In this document: piece after piece, positions 17,773 through 27,583 of the stretch | Layout of the letters: each line of letters opens with the position of its first letter | How positions within the stretch are numbered: position 1 is the stretch's first letter | Source of the DNA: Schizochytrium sp. CCTCC M209059 | Taxonomy: Eukaryota; Sar; Bigyra; Thraustochytrida; Thraustochytriidae | Length of the DNA stretch: 64,000 nucleotides | NCBI GenBank assembly: GCA_000818945.1 | Contig: KN805386.1 | Coordinates: 613,509-677,508, forward strand | Direction: 5' to 3' | Notes under the pieces: model-generated | What the model saw: the letters and a program-made list of their open reading frames with translations, nothing else | What the model was told of the DNA's origin: nothing | Databases searched by the model: none | Made by a program: the position numbers and the translations under genes

Positions 17773-19614
17773 ATGGAGGATAACGTGGGCCTCGAGCCCG
17801 TGGGGAGCTGGGAGTTCTTCGTGAACGCCGGGCTCGCGTTTGGGTGCGTGTGCCTGGCCGCCCTGGCCGCCGGCTTGACGATGGGTCTGGTGGCCATTGA
17901 GCCCTTTCGCCTGCAGATTCTCCTGGAAACGAAGGAGGAGCACTGCACGAGCAGACGGCAGAGACAGGAGCTCCGCGACGAGCAAAAGGCAGCGCGGTCC
18001 ATCCTCCCCGTGGTCTCGCGCCATCATCTTCTGCTCGTGACGCTGCTCTTGCTTAACTCGCTGGCCAACGAATGTCTGCCACTTTTCCTCGACGAGATCG
18101 TGCCTTCCTGGATCGCCATCATCCTCTCGGTCACGCTCGTTTTGCTTTGTGGCGAGATCATTCCCAGTGCAATCTTCACTGGTCCGAACCAGCTGTTTGT
18201 GGCTGCGCGCTTCGTGCCTCTCGTCAAGGGCGTCATGCTCTTGCTCTGGCCCATCGCCTACCCGATCAGCCGCATTCTCGACTATTGCCTTGGCGAGGAG
18301 CACGAAGATAAGTTCAACAAGGCCGAGCTCCGTGCGCTTGTCAAGCTCCATGCGCAAAACCGCAACCCGAGAACGCGCAAGCCCTCGCGACCCGACGCGC
18401 AGCGCGATCGGGCGCGAAGTCAAAACAGCGACCCCAACGCCGCCGCGGCCGCCATGGCAGCCTCCCTTGTTCAAAGCGAGGAAGACCGGCCACGCCTGGG
18501 CAGTCGCGTGTCGTCGGCAGAGATCAGGTCCAAGCTCACCGAGCTTGGTGTTGACGAACGGACAGCTTCCATGGCAGCCATGGCGACGGCCGCTGCCCAG
18601 CAGGCGATCGATGAGGAAGAGTCTGACTTTTGGAACAACGATCCTGGTCACGGTGAAACCATGAATGCAGCCATTGGAGTCATGCACGCAGCCTCGTCCT
18701 CTGCCAACATTGACGTCGAAGACCAGCCAACGCCCCCTCGCTCTCCGCTCTCGCATGCAGGCAGCATGGCTACTGCGCATACAGAGGGTGGCCTCGAGGT
18801 TGACGAGATTCTCATCATGAACGGTGCTCTTGACCTGAAAGAGACCACCGCAGAAGACATTATGATTCCCCTCATGCACGTGTACATGCTCAGCACTGAA
18901 GACCTTCTCACCATGTCCAAGCTGGCCGACTTGGTGGCCCAAGGCCACAGCCGCATTCCGGTCTACGACAAGGACCGAACCAATATCCGGGGTCTTTTGC
19001 TCGTGAAAAAGCTTATTGTTCTTGACCCCAACGACTCTCGCCGCGTTGACACCCTCTTTTTGCGCCCGCCTATTTTTGTCAAGCCGGACACGACCTTGCT
19101 TGTGCTACTTAACGAGTTTCAGAAGGGCCACAGCCACATGGCCATTGTCACCGATCAGCCCGACATCATGGAGAAGAACCTTCGCGCCGACGAACCTATT
19201 AACGACTCCGTTCACGTTTTTGGCATTTGCACGCTCGAGGACATCATGGAGGCTCTCATTCGTGAGGATATTAGCGACGAGACGGACTATGCCGTCAGCG
19301 TCAAGCAGGCGCTCTTCACGCAGCAGCGTATTCAGCGCTTGCGCCAGCTCGCCCTCAGTCAAAAGAAGCAGCGCAAACTTGCTCTATCCGGCGTTGCCGC
19401 CCTCATGGGCGCCAAGTCCCGCAACAAGACTGCCAATGCCTCCTATGGAGCTGTCCGCACGGGTTCTTCAATCCAACATCGCTCGAGCGCTGGGGCCTCC
19501 TCTTCTACGGGAGGCTCCTTTTCTTATTCGAATCCACCGCCTGTATCTGCGGAAGCATCGCATAGAACGCCTTTGCTTCACCCAAGCGATAGCACCGAGG
19601 ACCAGAACCTCTAG
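17773..19614 (+). CDS. CNNM/MAM3-type DUF21-CBS membrane protein
   Basis: The 613-aa product starts in perfect context (GCCACCATGG). Residues ~10-180 form a DUF21 (CNNM) transmembrane domain: LAALAAGLTMGLVAIEP, a long hydrophobic hairpin ending LLCGEIIPSAIF, and LLLWPIAYPISRILDYCLG. A low-complexity insert (~205-340) precedes a CBS-domain pair at ~349-505 that begins MNGALDLKETTAEDIMIPL and contains HSRIPVYDKD and VFGICTLEDIMEALI, hallmark strings of this family. The tail is Ser/Gly-rich. CNNM/MAM3/CorC proteins take part in Mg2+ efflux or vacuolar metal homeostasis. The insert between DUF21 and CBS is long for the family. Function by homology is good; the transported ion is inference. Confidence 0.88.
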   Translation: MEDNVGLEPVGSWEFFVNAGLAFGCVCLAALAAGLTMGLVAIEPFRLQILLETKEEHCTSRRQRQELRDEQKAARSILPVVSRHHLLLVTLLLLNSLANECLPLFLDEIVPSWIAIILSVTLVLLCGEIIPSAIFTGPNQLFVAARFVPLVKGVMLLLWPIAYPISRILDYCLGEEHEDKFNKAELRALVKLHAQNRNPRTRKPSRPDAQRDRARSQNSDPNAAAAAMAASLVQSEEDRPRLGSRVSSAEIRSKLTELGVDERTASMAAMATAAAQQAIDEEESDFWNNDPGHGETMNAAIGVMHAASSSANIDVEDQPTPPRSPLSHAGSMATAHTEGGLEVDEILIMNGALDLKETTAEDIMIPLMHVYMLSTEDLLTMSKLADLVAQGHSRIPVYDKDRTNIRGLLLVKKLIVLDPNDSRRVDTLFLRPPIFVKPDTTLLVLLNEFQKGHSHMAIVTDQPDIMEKNLRADEPINDSVHVFGICTLEDIMEALIREDISDETDYAVSVKQALFTQQRIQRLRQLALSQKKQRKLALSGVAALMGAKSRNKTANASYGAVRTGSSIQHRSSAGASSSTGGSFSYSNPPPVSAEASHRTPLLHPSDSTEDQNL

Positions 19615-19959
19615 TTCTGGATTTCTCCACATCGAACAGGAAAAATAATGATTTTTTTTAAATCGTTTGAAGGGTTCATTTTATATCAAACCAGCCCTTC
19701 TTGCCCGAGACATGAGTGCAAAATTAAGCCTAGGGCCTAGGTGTCGCGGTGCATTGTCGCTGACGCTCGTCCAGAAAGAATCTCATGGGCTTCACAGGTA
19801 GTTCCGAAGCACGGCACGAGTTTTTTCCCTAAGAGACAAAATCATATAAATTTACAAAAAGTCACAAACCCTTTGGACCTCACTATCTCTAGCTCATTGC
19901 GTGATAATTCCAAGAGTGCTGCATGTATGTTATAAGCCGTTACCACTCCATAGAATATG
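19615..19959. other. Convergent intergenic region
   Basis: AT-rich 345-bp spacer between the CNNM stop and the stop of the secreted protein gene. Nothing else is seen. Confidence 0.6.
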
Positions 19960-20454
19960 TCATATATTTGCGAAAAGGAAAGAGACGAAGAAGCTTGTGA
20001 CCACAAGACCTGACCACCCTCTCACGGGTTTAAAGCAAGCTGCCATTGATGTGGCAGAGGTCACCTCGGCGAAACACGTGCCACCATATTGGTCGCGGCA
20101 AACCACAGGGACGTTGATCGAGTTGCCCTTTTCATCATGATTTTGCACCCATGCGTTTGTCGCATCGTAGCCCCAATTTTCAATCTTGTAAGAGGATTGC
20201 GTCGAGTGACTTAGGCACCGTGAGTCAAGTTTCCAGCACGATGTTCGGCTCCCCGCATGCGTGCAATGGTCGCAGTTCAGTGTTGAGCCACCTGGCAGAC
20301 AAATTTGTAGCGCAGTGCCTTCGGCATCATCTACAGCAGCTCCGCTTTGAAGCGGGTAACAACTCGACGCCTGCGACAAAGGTACAAGGAGTGTCACGAC
20401 GGCAAGGATCAGCGCAGTTGTCGCCATGACTGACAGGCGTGGTTTCGCGCGCAT
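19960..20454 (-). CDS. Small secreted cysteine-rich protein
   Basis: The 164-aa product has an N-terminal signal peptide (hydrophobic ALILAVVTLLVPLSQAS, cleavage near residue 30) and nine Cys in the mature part (SCYPLQSG, ICLPGG, CDHC, SCWKLDSRC, VVCRDQ, GTCFAE, AACF), suggesting a disulphide-bonded extracellular domain. The C-terminus is hydrophobic (GLVVTSFFVSFLFANI) and could be a GPI-attachment signal or a membrane anchor. The ATG at 20454 is used; a second ATG at 20427 would shorten only the region before the signal core. I do not recognise the domain. Reality of the gene rests on the signal peptide plus Cys pattern in a frame with gene-like composition. Confidence 0.6.
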   Translation of the reverse strand: MRAKPRLSVMATTALILAVVTLLVPLSQASSCYPLQSGAAVDDAEGTALQICLPGGSTLNCDHCTHAGSRTSCWKLDSRCLSHSTQSSYKIENWGYDATNAWVQNHDEKGNSINVPVVCRDQYGGTCFAEVTSATSMAACFKPVRGWSGLVVTSFFVSFLFANI

Positions 20455-20894
20455 ACTCGCTTCGAACGAACTTCTGTTTCCGACTTCGAGCTGGCATCGA
20501 AGTCAGGAAGGTGAGCCCTCATTGCCTTTTTGGCGAAAAAAAGTGCAAGGAAAAAAAATTACCGTTGTCCGCGAGCAAGCGTTCTGTGTCCGTGAGCGAG
20601 CCATAGTGAATATTTCTTTTTAAATTGGAATAAGCCATTGCCTCTACATCACCGTCACTTTGCAAGTAAGACAGGGCGTGCAGCTTTTTCAAGGCGACAA
20701 TATCGCGACTTCTATTTTCGTGTTGTAGTACCGCTAATCCTCTGACGACTCTTCTGTAAGATATGATACTTCCAGTCAAGGTGGTTCAAAGAAATTAAGG
20801 AACGTATACGTTCGCGGCGAACGTACAGATTTGGATTTGGTTTTGTCGAGATCACACTATCTTTAAGTAAATGGGGGAAATCAAGCTTGCGTCT

Positions 20895-20927
<33 letters not shown>

Positions 20928-21042
20928 AATGGCAAACAAAGGAATTTATAATCATAATTCGGGCAATGTGTACAGCCTGAAAAGTTGTTTTTGCGATTCG
21001 CATCAAGCTCCTGTTCTTCTCGTTGCATGTGTGATAATAAGG
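20455..21042. other. Intergenic region with (CAG)n and a palindrome
   Basis: An uninterrupted trinucleotide run of about ten GCA/CAG units lies at 20894-20923. A perfect 14-bp palindrome centred on GTATAC lies at 20800-20813, followed at once by a partial copy (CGAACGTAC). The region is the promoter of the secreted protein gene and the 3' flank of the Nudix gene, both on the minus strand. Confidence 0.65.
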
Positions 21043-21552
21043 TCACTGGGACGTCTGGGAAAGTGGGCCAAGCTTCACATCATGCTGGAGAATTGTCTTG
21101 TGATCCTTGGCAAAGGCGAAATTCGCGGTGAAAAATGATGACCCTCCAAGCATGTGCTCGTACCAATGCTCGTCGTCAGCCCACATGTTTGCGAAGGGGA
21201 TGTCCTCGAGGGCAAACCAGCAAGGCTTCATTTCCTCGGACTCCCGAGGCTCTTCGGGCGTCCACCGCGTCGCTCGAAAGACATGCACGAGAAGCTCCTC
21301 CGGCATGTCCTCGTACGTGTACGTGACGCGGCCGACCAATTGCGGGTCGAGCATTTGCACAGAGGCCTCTTCGAGCAATTCGCGCTGCGCGGCCTCGAGC
21401 GCGGTCTCGCCCTGCTGCAGCTTGCCGCCAAAGCCGTTCCACTTGCCTTCCCCGAAGCCGCGTTTCTTCATGCCCAGCAGCACGCGGCCTCCGGCCACCA
21501 CGAAAGCATTGGTGAGCTCCTTGCGCGGCCTGGCGCCGGCCTGCGCCGCCAT
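21043..21552 (-). CDS. MTH1-like Nudix hydrolase (oxidised purine nucleotide pyrophosphatase)
   Basis: The 169-aa product matches MTH1/NUDT1 along its length: VLLGMKKRGFGEGKWNGFGGK (residues 24-44), SEEMKPCWF, and MWADDEHW, which holds the Asp pair that recognises 8-oxoguanine in MTH1. The enzyme hydrolyses 8-oxo-dGTP and related oxidised nucleotides to monophosphates and so keeps them out of DNA and RNA. The Nudix box is Gly43-x5-Glu49-x7-Arg57-Glu58-Leu-x-Glu61-Glu62-x-Ser64-Val65; all metal-binding acids are kept, but the consensus Gly near its end is Ser64. The ATG at 21552 is the natural start. Divergent from the VWA8-like gene across a large tetranucleotide array. Confidence 0.88.
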   Translation of the reverse strand: MAAQAGARPRKELTNAFVVAGGRVLLGMKKRGFGEGKWNGFGGKLQQGETALEAAQRELLEEASVQMLDPQLVGRVTYTYEDMPEELLVHVFRATRWTPEEPRESEEMKPCWFALEDIPFANMWADDEHWYEHMLGGSSFFTANFAFAKDHKTILQHDVKLGPLSQTSQ

Positions 21553-22515
<963 letters not shown>

Positions 22516-25500
22516 ATGGCGGGCGGCAGGGTCCCGCGCGGGTACCTGACGCGGGCGCGGAAGCAGAGCGCGTGGTTCGTGAGGCAGCTCCGGTTCCTGC
22601 TGCAGAAGCGGCAGCTGGGGCAGGACGTCTTCCTCATGGGCGCCCCGGGGCCGACGCGCAGGGCGCTGGCGCTCAGCTTTTGCGAGATGCTCGGGAAAGA
22701 AGCGGAGATCGTCACGCTGTCGAGAGACGTCACAGAGAGCGACCTCAAACAGCGCCGGGAGATCTTGCCGGGCGGCCAGATGGCCTTTGTCGACATGCCT
22801 CCCCTCGCGGCGGCGCTTCATGGCCGCATCCTCATCCTCGATGGCGTAGAAAAGGCTGAGCGCAATGTGCTCCCCACACTTAACAACCTCTTGGAGAATC
22901 GCGAAATGACCTTGCTCGATGGCAGACGACTCGTTTCGAGCAGATTCTTTGATGCGACCCTTGAGCGCACAGGTCTTTCTGCCGAGCAGGCGAAAGATTC
23001 TCTCGGTCTCGAACGTGCCCACCAGGACTTTGCCGTGATCGCGCTTGGCATGCCTGTGCCTCACATTTTTCCAGGGTTTCCACTCGATCCGCCACTTCGC
23101 TCGCGATTTCAATGCCGCTACGTGAACCCGCCCTCTGCGCCTTCTGACACTGTCGACGCGCCTCGAGCTCTTGTCGACACTTTGCGCGCGCTCGCTCGAA
23201 CAGGGGACACGGGAAATCGGAAATTCCACTATGTACCCGAAGACGCGCATGCGCGTGTGACTGCGAGCATGCAAGCGACGGGCGCGACGCTCTACGAAGC
23301 CGTGGCTCGCTGTTTTCCTGCGCGCCATGTCCTCCGCGACGACCAAGATCAAGCTAAGCTCTTCGAGGAGACCTTTCGCAAGCTCGACGTGCCTTTTTCG
23401 CCTCGTGAACCTTCCCGCGACCTGGGATTCGCCCGAGAGAAAATGCTCTTTACTCCGGAACATGCCATCGTCGTTGAAGATATGCTGGCCGAGGCTCACC
23501 ATAATGGCCAGCATCTATGTCTGATTGGCCCAGGGGGGTCAGGCAAAACGGTCCTGGCCCGCGAGGTCGCGTCTCGTCTTCTCGAAAACCACGGTGATGA
23601 TGATCTCGCAGCAAAACGCTCCGTGACGACCGTTCACTGCTACAAAGACATGTCGTCTCGCGATCTCATCCAGAAACGCTCCACGCGAGAGGACGGCAGC
23701 ACAGAATGGGTACTGTCACCTCTCGTCGAGGCGGCAATCCGAGGAGATTTACTTGTGCTCGACGGCGTCGACCGTCTGCAGGCCGACACTTTGGCAAGCA
23801 TTCAGCATCTTCTCCACGAAGGCGACCTTGCCCTTCCGGACGGTCGCCGCCTGCTGCATGCCTCGCGCTTTACGCCCGAAGCTGAAGAGGAGGGATTTCT
23901 TCGCGTCGACCCCAAGTTCCGCGTCCTTGCACTTGGCACCCCCCCCACTTCTGGCGCCCAAGGCAATGACTGGCTCAGTGCCGAGGTCCTTACTATGTTC
24001 TCCTTTTTCGAGGTGCCTGCGCTACAAGACCGCGCTCAGGCTGCTGCTCTCGTCGCTCGCGCAAGTGGCGCCTCGGAAAAGGTGGCCGAGATTGAGTCTC
24101 TTCTCGCGGATATTGAGAGTCACCGGGTGCAGTTTAACTTTTGTAAAGGCACGGAATCAACCGCAAGCGCCGAGCTGAAGCTCTCGTTGCGCCAAACCGT
24201 TCAGCTGAGTGATCTTTACTTGCGCGAAGGCAGTCGCGAGTTTCGACTCACGAATGCTCTCGAACGTTTCCTCATGATCCCTTTCCAATCACACGCCGTG
24301 CGGGAGGCCTTCGCATCAGCATCTTCCAGCGAAGGGCACGCAGCGAGCTCCCCTCACAGGCCTCCTGAGGCCGAAGACGACACAGGTTCATGGGTCCTGG
24401 ATAGCGCGGGACCGTCTGCAGAGGCGTCGAGCTTGATCCCCAGTGTCGATGGCTTTGTCGACATGCCCCATCAAATGGTGACTATGCGCCGCGTTAGAGA
24501 CGATCTTGTATGCGGGCATCATGTGCTTCTCATCGGAAACCAGGGTACGGGCAAAAACAAACTCACGGATCGCATGCTCGAACGCATGCAGCGTCCGCGC
24601 GAGTACCTGCAATTGAGTCGCGATTCTTCCGTGCAGGCGCTCACCGTCACCGCTTCGCTCGAGCAAGGCCGGGTCGTTTACATTGACTCGCCCTTGGTAC
24701 GGGCCGCCCGTGCTGGTCACGTTCTCGTGCTCGATGAGGCAGACAAGGCTGCCGTCGAGGTTGTCAGCGTGCTCAAGGGTCTTCTTACGGACGGCGAGAT
24801 GCGTCTCGCAGATGGCCGTCTCATTGCCAAGGGCGGAGATATCGATTTGCACGATGATTTTCGCGTTATATGTCTCGCCAACCGACCAGGGTTCCCCTTT
24901 CTCGGCAACGACTTTTATGCCGAGCTTGGCGACTGCTTTGCGCCGCACATTGTTGGCAACGGAACGCTCAGCGACCAAATTGTGCTCTTGCAAGCGCTCG
25001 CCCCGTCTTTGCCGGGCACGCAGGCTCGTGCACTCGCGCAAAGCTTTGACGAACTTCGGTCGTACTGCGAGGATGGCCAACTCAAGTACCCCTACTCGAC
25101 CCGTGAGGCCGCTGCTGTAGCGCGGCACGTCGAAGCGTTTCCAAAGGAAGGCCTCGCGCGCGCACTGGACAATGTATTTGATTTTGACCGTCTTGACCCC
25201 GACGCCATGGAACTTATCTCCGAGGCGTTCTCCAAGAATGGAATTTCCGTGAGCGGTGTTGACGCGCCCGTGGTGGTCTCACTTGCCCAAGTCGAAAAGT
25301 ATGATGGAATGCCACCGGCGGGTCCGCCCGCTGATCCATCCATCGCCAACGCCGAGGCCGCCAAAGGTGAACTCATTCATCTTGCCAAGCGTGATGTGAG
25401 TTATCTCGTGGACCCTGATGTCGTGGCCCAGGATCAATCGACCTCGCGGCAAGCCGGACGCGTCGCCACCTTTTCTGAAGAGATTGTTCGCTTCAAAGCA

Positions 25501-27381
25501 ACGGCCGGGGCGAAACGCGGTCAGGAGGCGTCACCAACCGCCGTCACGGGGTCGTGTAGAGGCACACAGGTCAACGTTCTTTTGCGGAGGCCTGGGCTTC
25601 TCTCCATGACGCGCATCAACGAAGGCGTGAGCGAGACAACCCTCATTGACACGGATCGTTTGGCCGGAACTGGCGTGCAGGTGGAGCTTGTGCCGACGCC
25701 AAATCTTGCAGGCGTTCTTCTGGCGGCACCTCAGCAGGGCATCGTATGGACCGTCCAGGATGATGGCCGGGCTGTGCGCATGGAGCTTCCCGAGTCATTT
25801 ACAGGCCAAGCACCCTCGAGGCAGGTGCGCGTGCCTCGTCGGGACACCAAACCTCTTTTTCGTGTGCGTGACGATGGCAACCTCGAAAATGATAGCGGTC
25901 AGCGCCTGCGCGTTGAGCTAGGAGCACAGGCTCGTCAATTGGACCCAGAACCGGAGCGTTCTCAGCGTATCGCCTTTGAAGTTGCGGCCGAGAACCCTCG
26001 TCAATTGCGTGTAATTGACCATACGGAGCGCACGCTCCGCACATTTTCTTTCGACGAAGAGGTCGTCAAGGCGCATGTTCTGGACGAGCAGTCTCGCACG
26101 GCCGCAGTCTTGCTGTCTGACAAGTCTGTCGTCGTTCTGGAGCTTGACCGTGCCGAGACGGAGAAAGCACTCGAACACTGGCAGCGATTGCACCACGGCG
26201 CTCAGCAAGATGAAGTGTTGCCATCCAGCGCACTCGGAGCAGACGTGCAAGACGATCTCGATCGCGAGCTTGGTGCCCTGTTGCAAGGCAGCACAGGTAC
26301 GAATGAACCTCTCGACGGGCATGATGCAGGTGGTCCCGGAAGTGGAGGCGGCAGCGGAGGAGGTGGCGGGAGTGATAGCGGTAGCGGGGGCGGAGGCGGA
26401 GGAACGGGTCAAGGACGTAAAATTGACCGTTCCGATGGCAAGGGTGGGTACACCTCCTTCGCCGCTGATTCACCCTCGGCCGAGAATTTCGAGATCAATG
26501 TTGACGAAATGGTTGACGACCTTGTGGCGGAGCAGACGCGGAGACAGGCGCTTCAGGACATGGTTGCCAACCCCGAGGGCGTAGACCTTTACAAGGAGGC
26601 CTATGCAAAGGTAGAGAAGCACATCAAGGAGCTTCGACTCGTTCTTGAGTCTGCCAAGGCAAAGGAAAAGGAAAGGGCCTGGATCCCCAACAAAGCGCAA
26701 GGGGAACTTCACGAGGAGAAACTTGTCGACGCCGTCACGGGCGATCATCTCGTCTATCGGCAGCGCGGAGAGCCAGATCTGCCTGCTGGGCCGCAGCAGC
26801 GCAAGCCTAAGCGAATCGTTTTGGTCATTGACACTTCTGCGAGTATGGCCCGCGCCGACGATGACCGATTGAGTCATCTTATTCAGGCAGTCGTCATGTT
26901 TACTGAAGCTGTGGACCCTTTTCGGGAAAAGTATCAGTATGCTATCCATGCACATTCGGGCACAGCCGCCGAAATTCCTGTTGTCGAGATGGGAAAATGG
27001 CCGACGCTATCGCAGCGCAAACAACTCCCCAACAAGATTCAGGCCCTTGCCAAGGGCGCTGTTGCGGGAGACAATACTCTGGCCGCCACCATTCGCGCGC
27101 ACGAGCTTCTTGAGTCGCTCGATCGCCGCGACCCGGCAGATGAAAACTTTTTGATTCTCATTTCCGACGCAAATCTAGGCCGCTACAACATCCACCCATC
27201 ACAACTGCAAAGCGCGCTCTCTGGTGACGGCAAAGATGACGTCGAAGCGCACGCCATCTTTATCGCGGAACCTCACGCAGCCAAGTTTTTGCAAGATAAT
27301 CTGCCGCAGGGCACTGCCCATCAGTGCACCAAGCCACAGCAACTTCCGAGCATCATCAAGCAGATTCTGCAAAGCACCTGA
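22516..27381 (+). CDS. VWA8: VWA8-like mitochondrial AAA+ ATPase with C-terminal VWA domain
   Basis: The 1621-aa product follows VWA8 from end to end. The N-part has LGQDVFLMGAPGPTRRALAL (degenerate first P-loop at 42-50), SRDVTESDLKQRREI and AERNVLPTLNNLLENREM. Two more AAA modules follow, with Walker A GPGGSGKT at 338-345 and GNQGTGKN at 674-681. A beta-rich stretch (~1000-1230) leads to a Gly/Ser linker (~1274-1300). The C-terminal VWA domain has a MIDAS (DTSAS at 1439-1443). VWA8 is a matrix-side mitochondrial protein with dynein-like tandem AAA modules; its ATPase role is poorly defined. The first ATG after the CTTG array is chosen; it gives a basic N-terminus (RVPRGYLTRARK). The frame is open through the array, so the start is the least certain point. 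Confidence 0.9.
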   Translation: MAGGRVPRGYLTRARKQSAWFVRQLRFLLQKRQLGQDVFLMGAPGPTRRALALSFCEMLGKEAEIVTLSRDVTESDLKQRREILPGGQMAFVDMPPLAAALHGRILILDGVEKAERNVLPTLNNLLENREMTLLDGRRLVSSRFFDATLERTGLSAEQAKDSLGLERAHQDFAVIALGMPVPHIFPGFPLDPPLRSRFQCRYVNPPSAPSDTVDAPRALVDTLRALARTGDTGNRKFHYVPEDAHARVTASMQATGATLYEAVARCFPARHVLRDDQDQAKLFEETFRKLDVPFSPREPSRDLGFAREKMLFTPEHAIVVEDMLAEAHHNGQHLCLIGPGGSGKTVLAREVASRLLENHGDDDLAAKRSVTTVHCYKDMSSRDLIQKRSTREDGSTEWVLSPLVEAAIRGDLLVLDGVDRLQADTLASIQHLLHEGDLALPDGRRLLHASRFTPEAEEEGFLRVDPKFRVLALGTPPTSGAQGNDWLSAEVLTMFSFFEVPALQDRAQAAALVARASGASEKVAEIESLLADIESHRVQFNFCKGTESTASAELKLSLRQTVQLSDLYLREGSREFRLTNALERFLMIPFQSHAVREAFASASSSEGHAASSPHRPPEAEDDTGSWVLDSAGPSAEASSLIPSVDGFVDMPHQMVTMRRVRDDLVCGHHVLLIGNQGTGKNKLTDRMLERMQRPREYLQLSRDSSVQALTVTASLEQGRVVYIDSPLVRAARAGHVLVLDEADKAAVEVVSVLKGLLTDGEMRLADGRLIAKGGDIDLHDDFRVICLANRPGFPFLGNDFYAELGDCFAPHIVGNGTLSDQIVLLQALAPSLPGTQARALAQSFDELRSYCEDGQLKYPYSTREAAAVARHVEAFPKEGLARALDNVFDFDRLDPDAMELISEAFSKNGISVSGVDAPVVVSLAQVEKYDGMPPAGPPADPSIANAEAAKGELIHLAKRDVSYLVDPDVVAQDQSTSRQAGRVATFSEEIVRFKATAGAKRGQEASPTAVTGSCRGTQVNVLLRRPGLLSMTRINEGVSETTLIDTDRLAGTGVQVELVPTPNLAGVLLAAPQQGIVWTVQDDGRAVRMELPESFTGQAPSRQVRVPRRDTKPLFRVRDDGNLENDSGQRLRVELGAQARQLDPEPERSQRIAFEVAAENPRQLRVIDHTERTLRTFSFDEEVVKAHVLDEQSRTAAVLLSDKSVVVLELDRAETEKALEHWQRLHHGAQQDEVLPSSALGADVQDDLDRELGALLQGSTGTNEPLDGHDAGGPGSGGGSGGGGGSDSGSGGGGGGTGQGRKIDRSDGKGGYTSFAADSPSAENFEINVDEMVDDLVAEQTRRQALQDMVANPEGVDLYKEAYAKVEKHIKELRLVLESAKAKEKERAWIPNKAQGELHEEKLVDAVTGDHLVYRQRGEPDLPAGPQQRKPKRIVLVIDTSASMARADDDRLSHLIQAVVMFTEAVDPFREKYQYAIHAHSGTAAEIPVVEMGKWPTLSQRKQLPNKIQALAKGAVAGDNTLAATIRAHELLESLDRRDPADENFLILISDANLGRYNIHPSQLQSALSGDGKDDVEAHAIFIAEPHAAKFLQDNLPQGTAHQCTKPQQLPSIIKQILQST

Positions 27382-27583
27382 TTTTCGTTTGAAATAGTGA
27401 GATCAAGTCTGCGGAAGATGTGGAAAAAGAGTAGTACCTCTTCTGTTTTCTTCTCTTGGCTTCTTTAATCTCCTCAATCTTCCTTCGGGACATGACAATT
27501 TTTTTTTGAAGGAGCTGAAAAGAAGAAAGTGAACGCTCACTTGTCTCTTGTTGAAATAGTAACGAAGAAAATACACAAATAGA

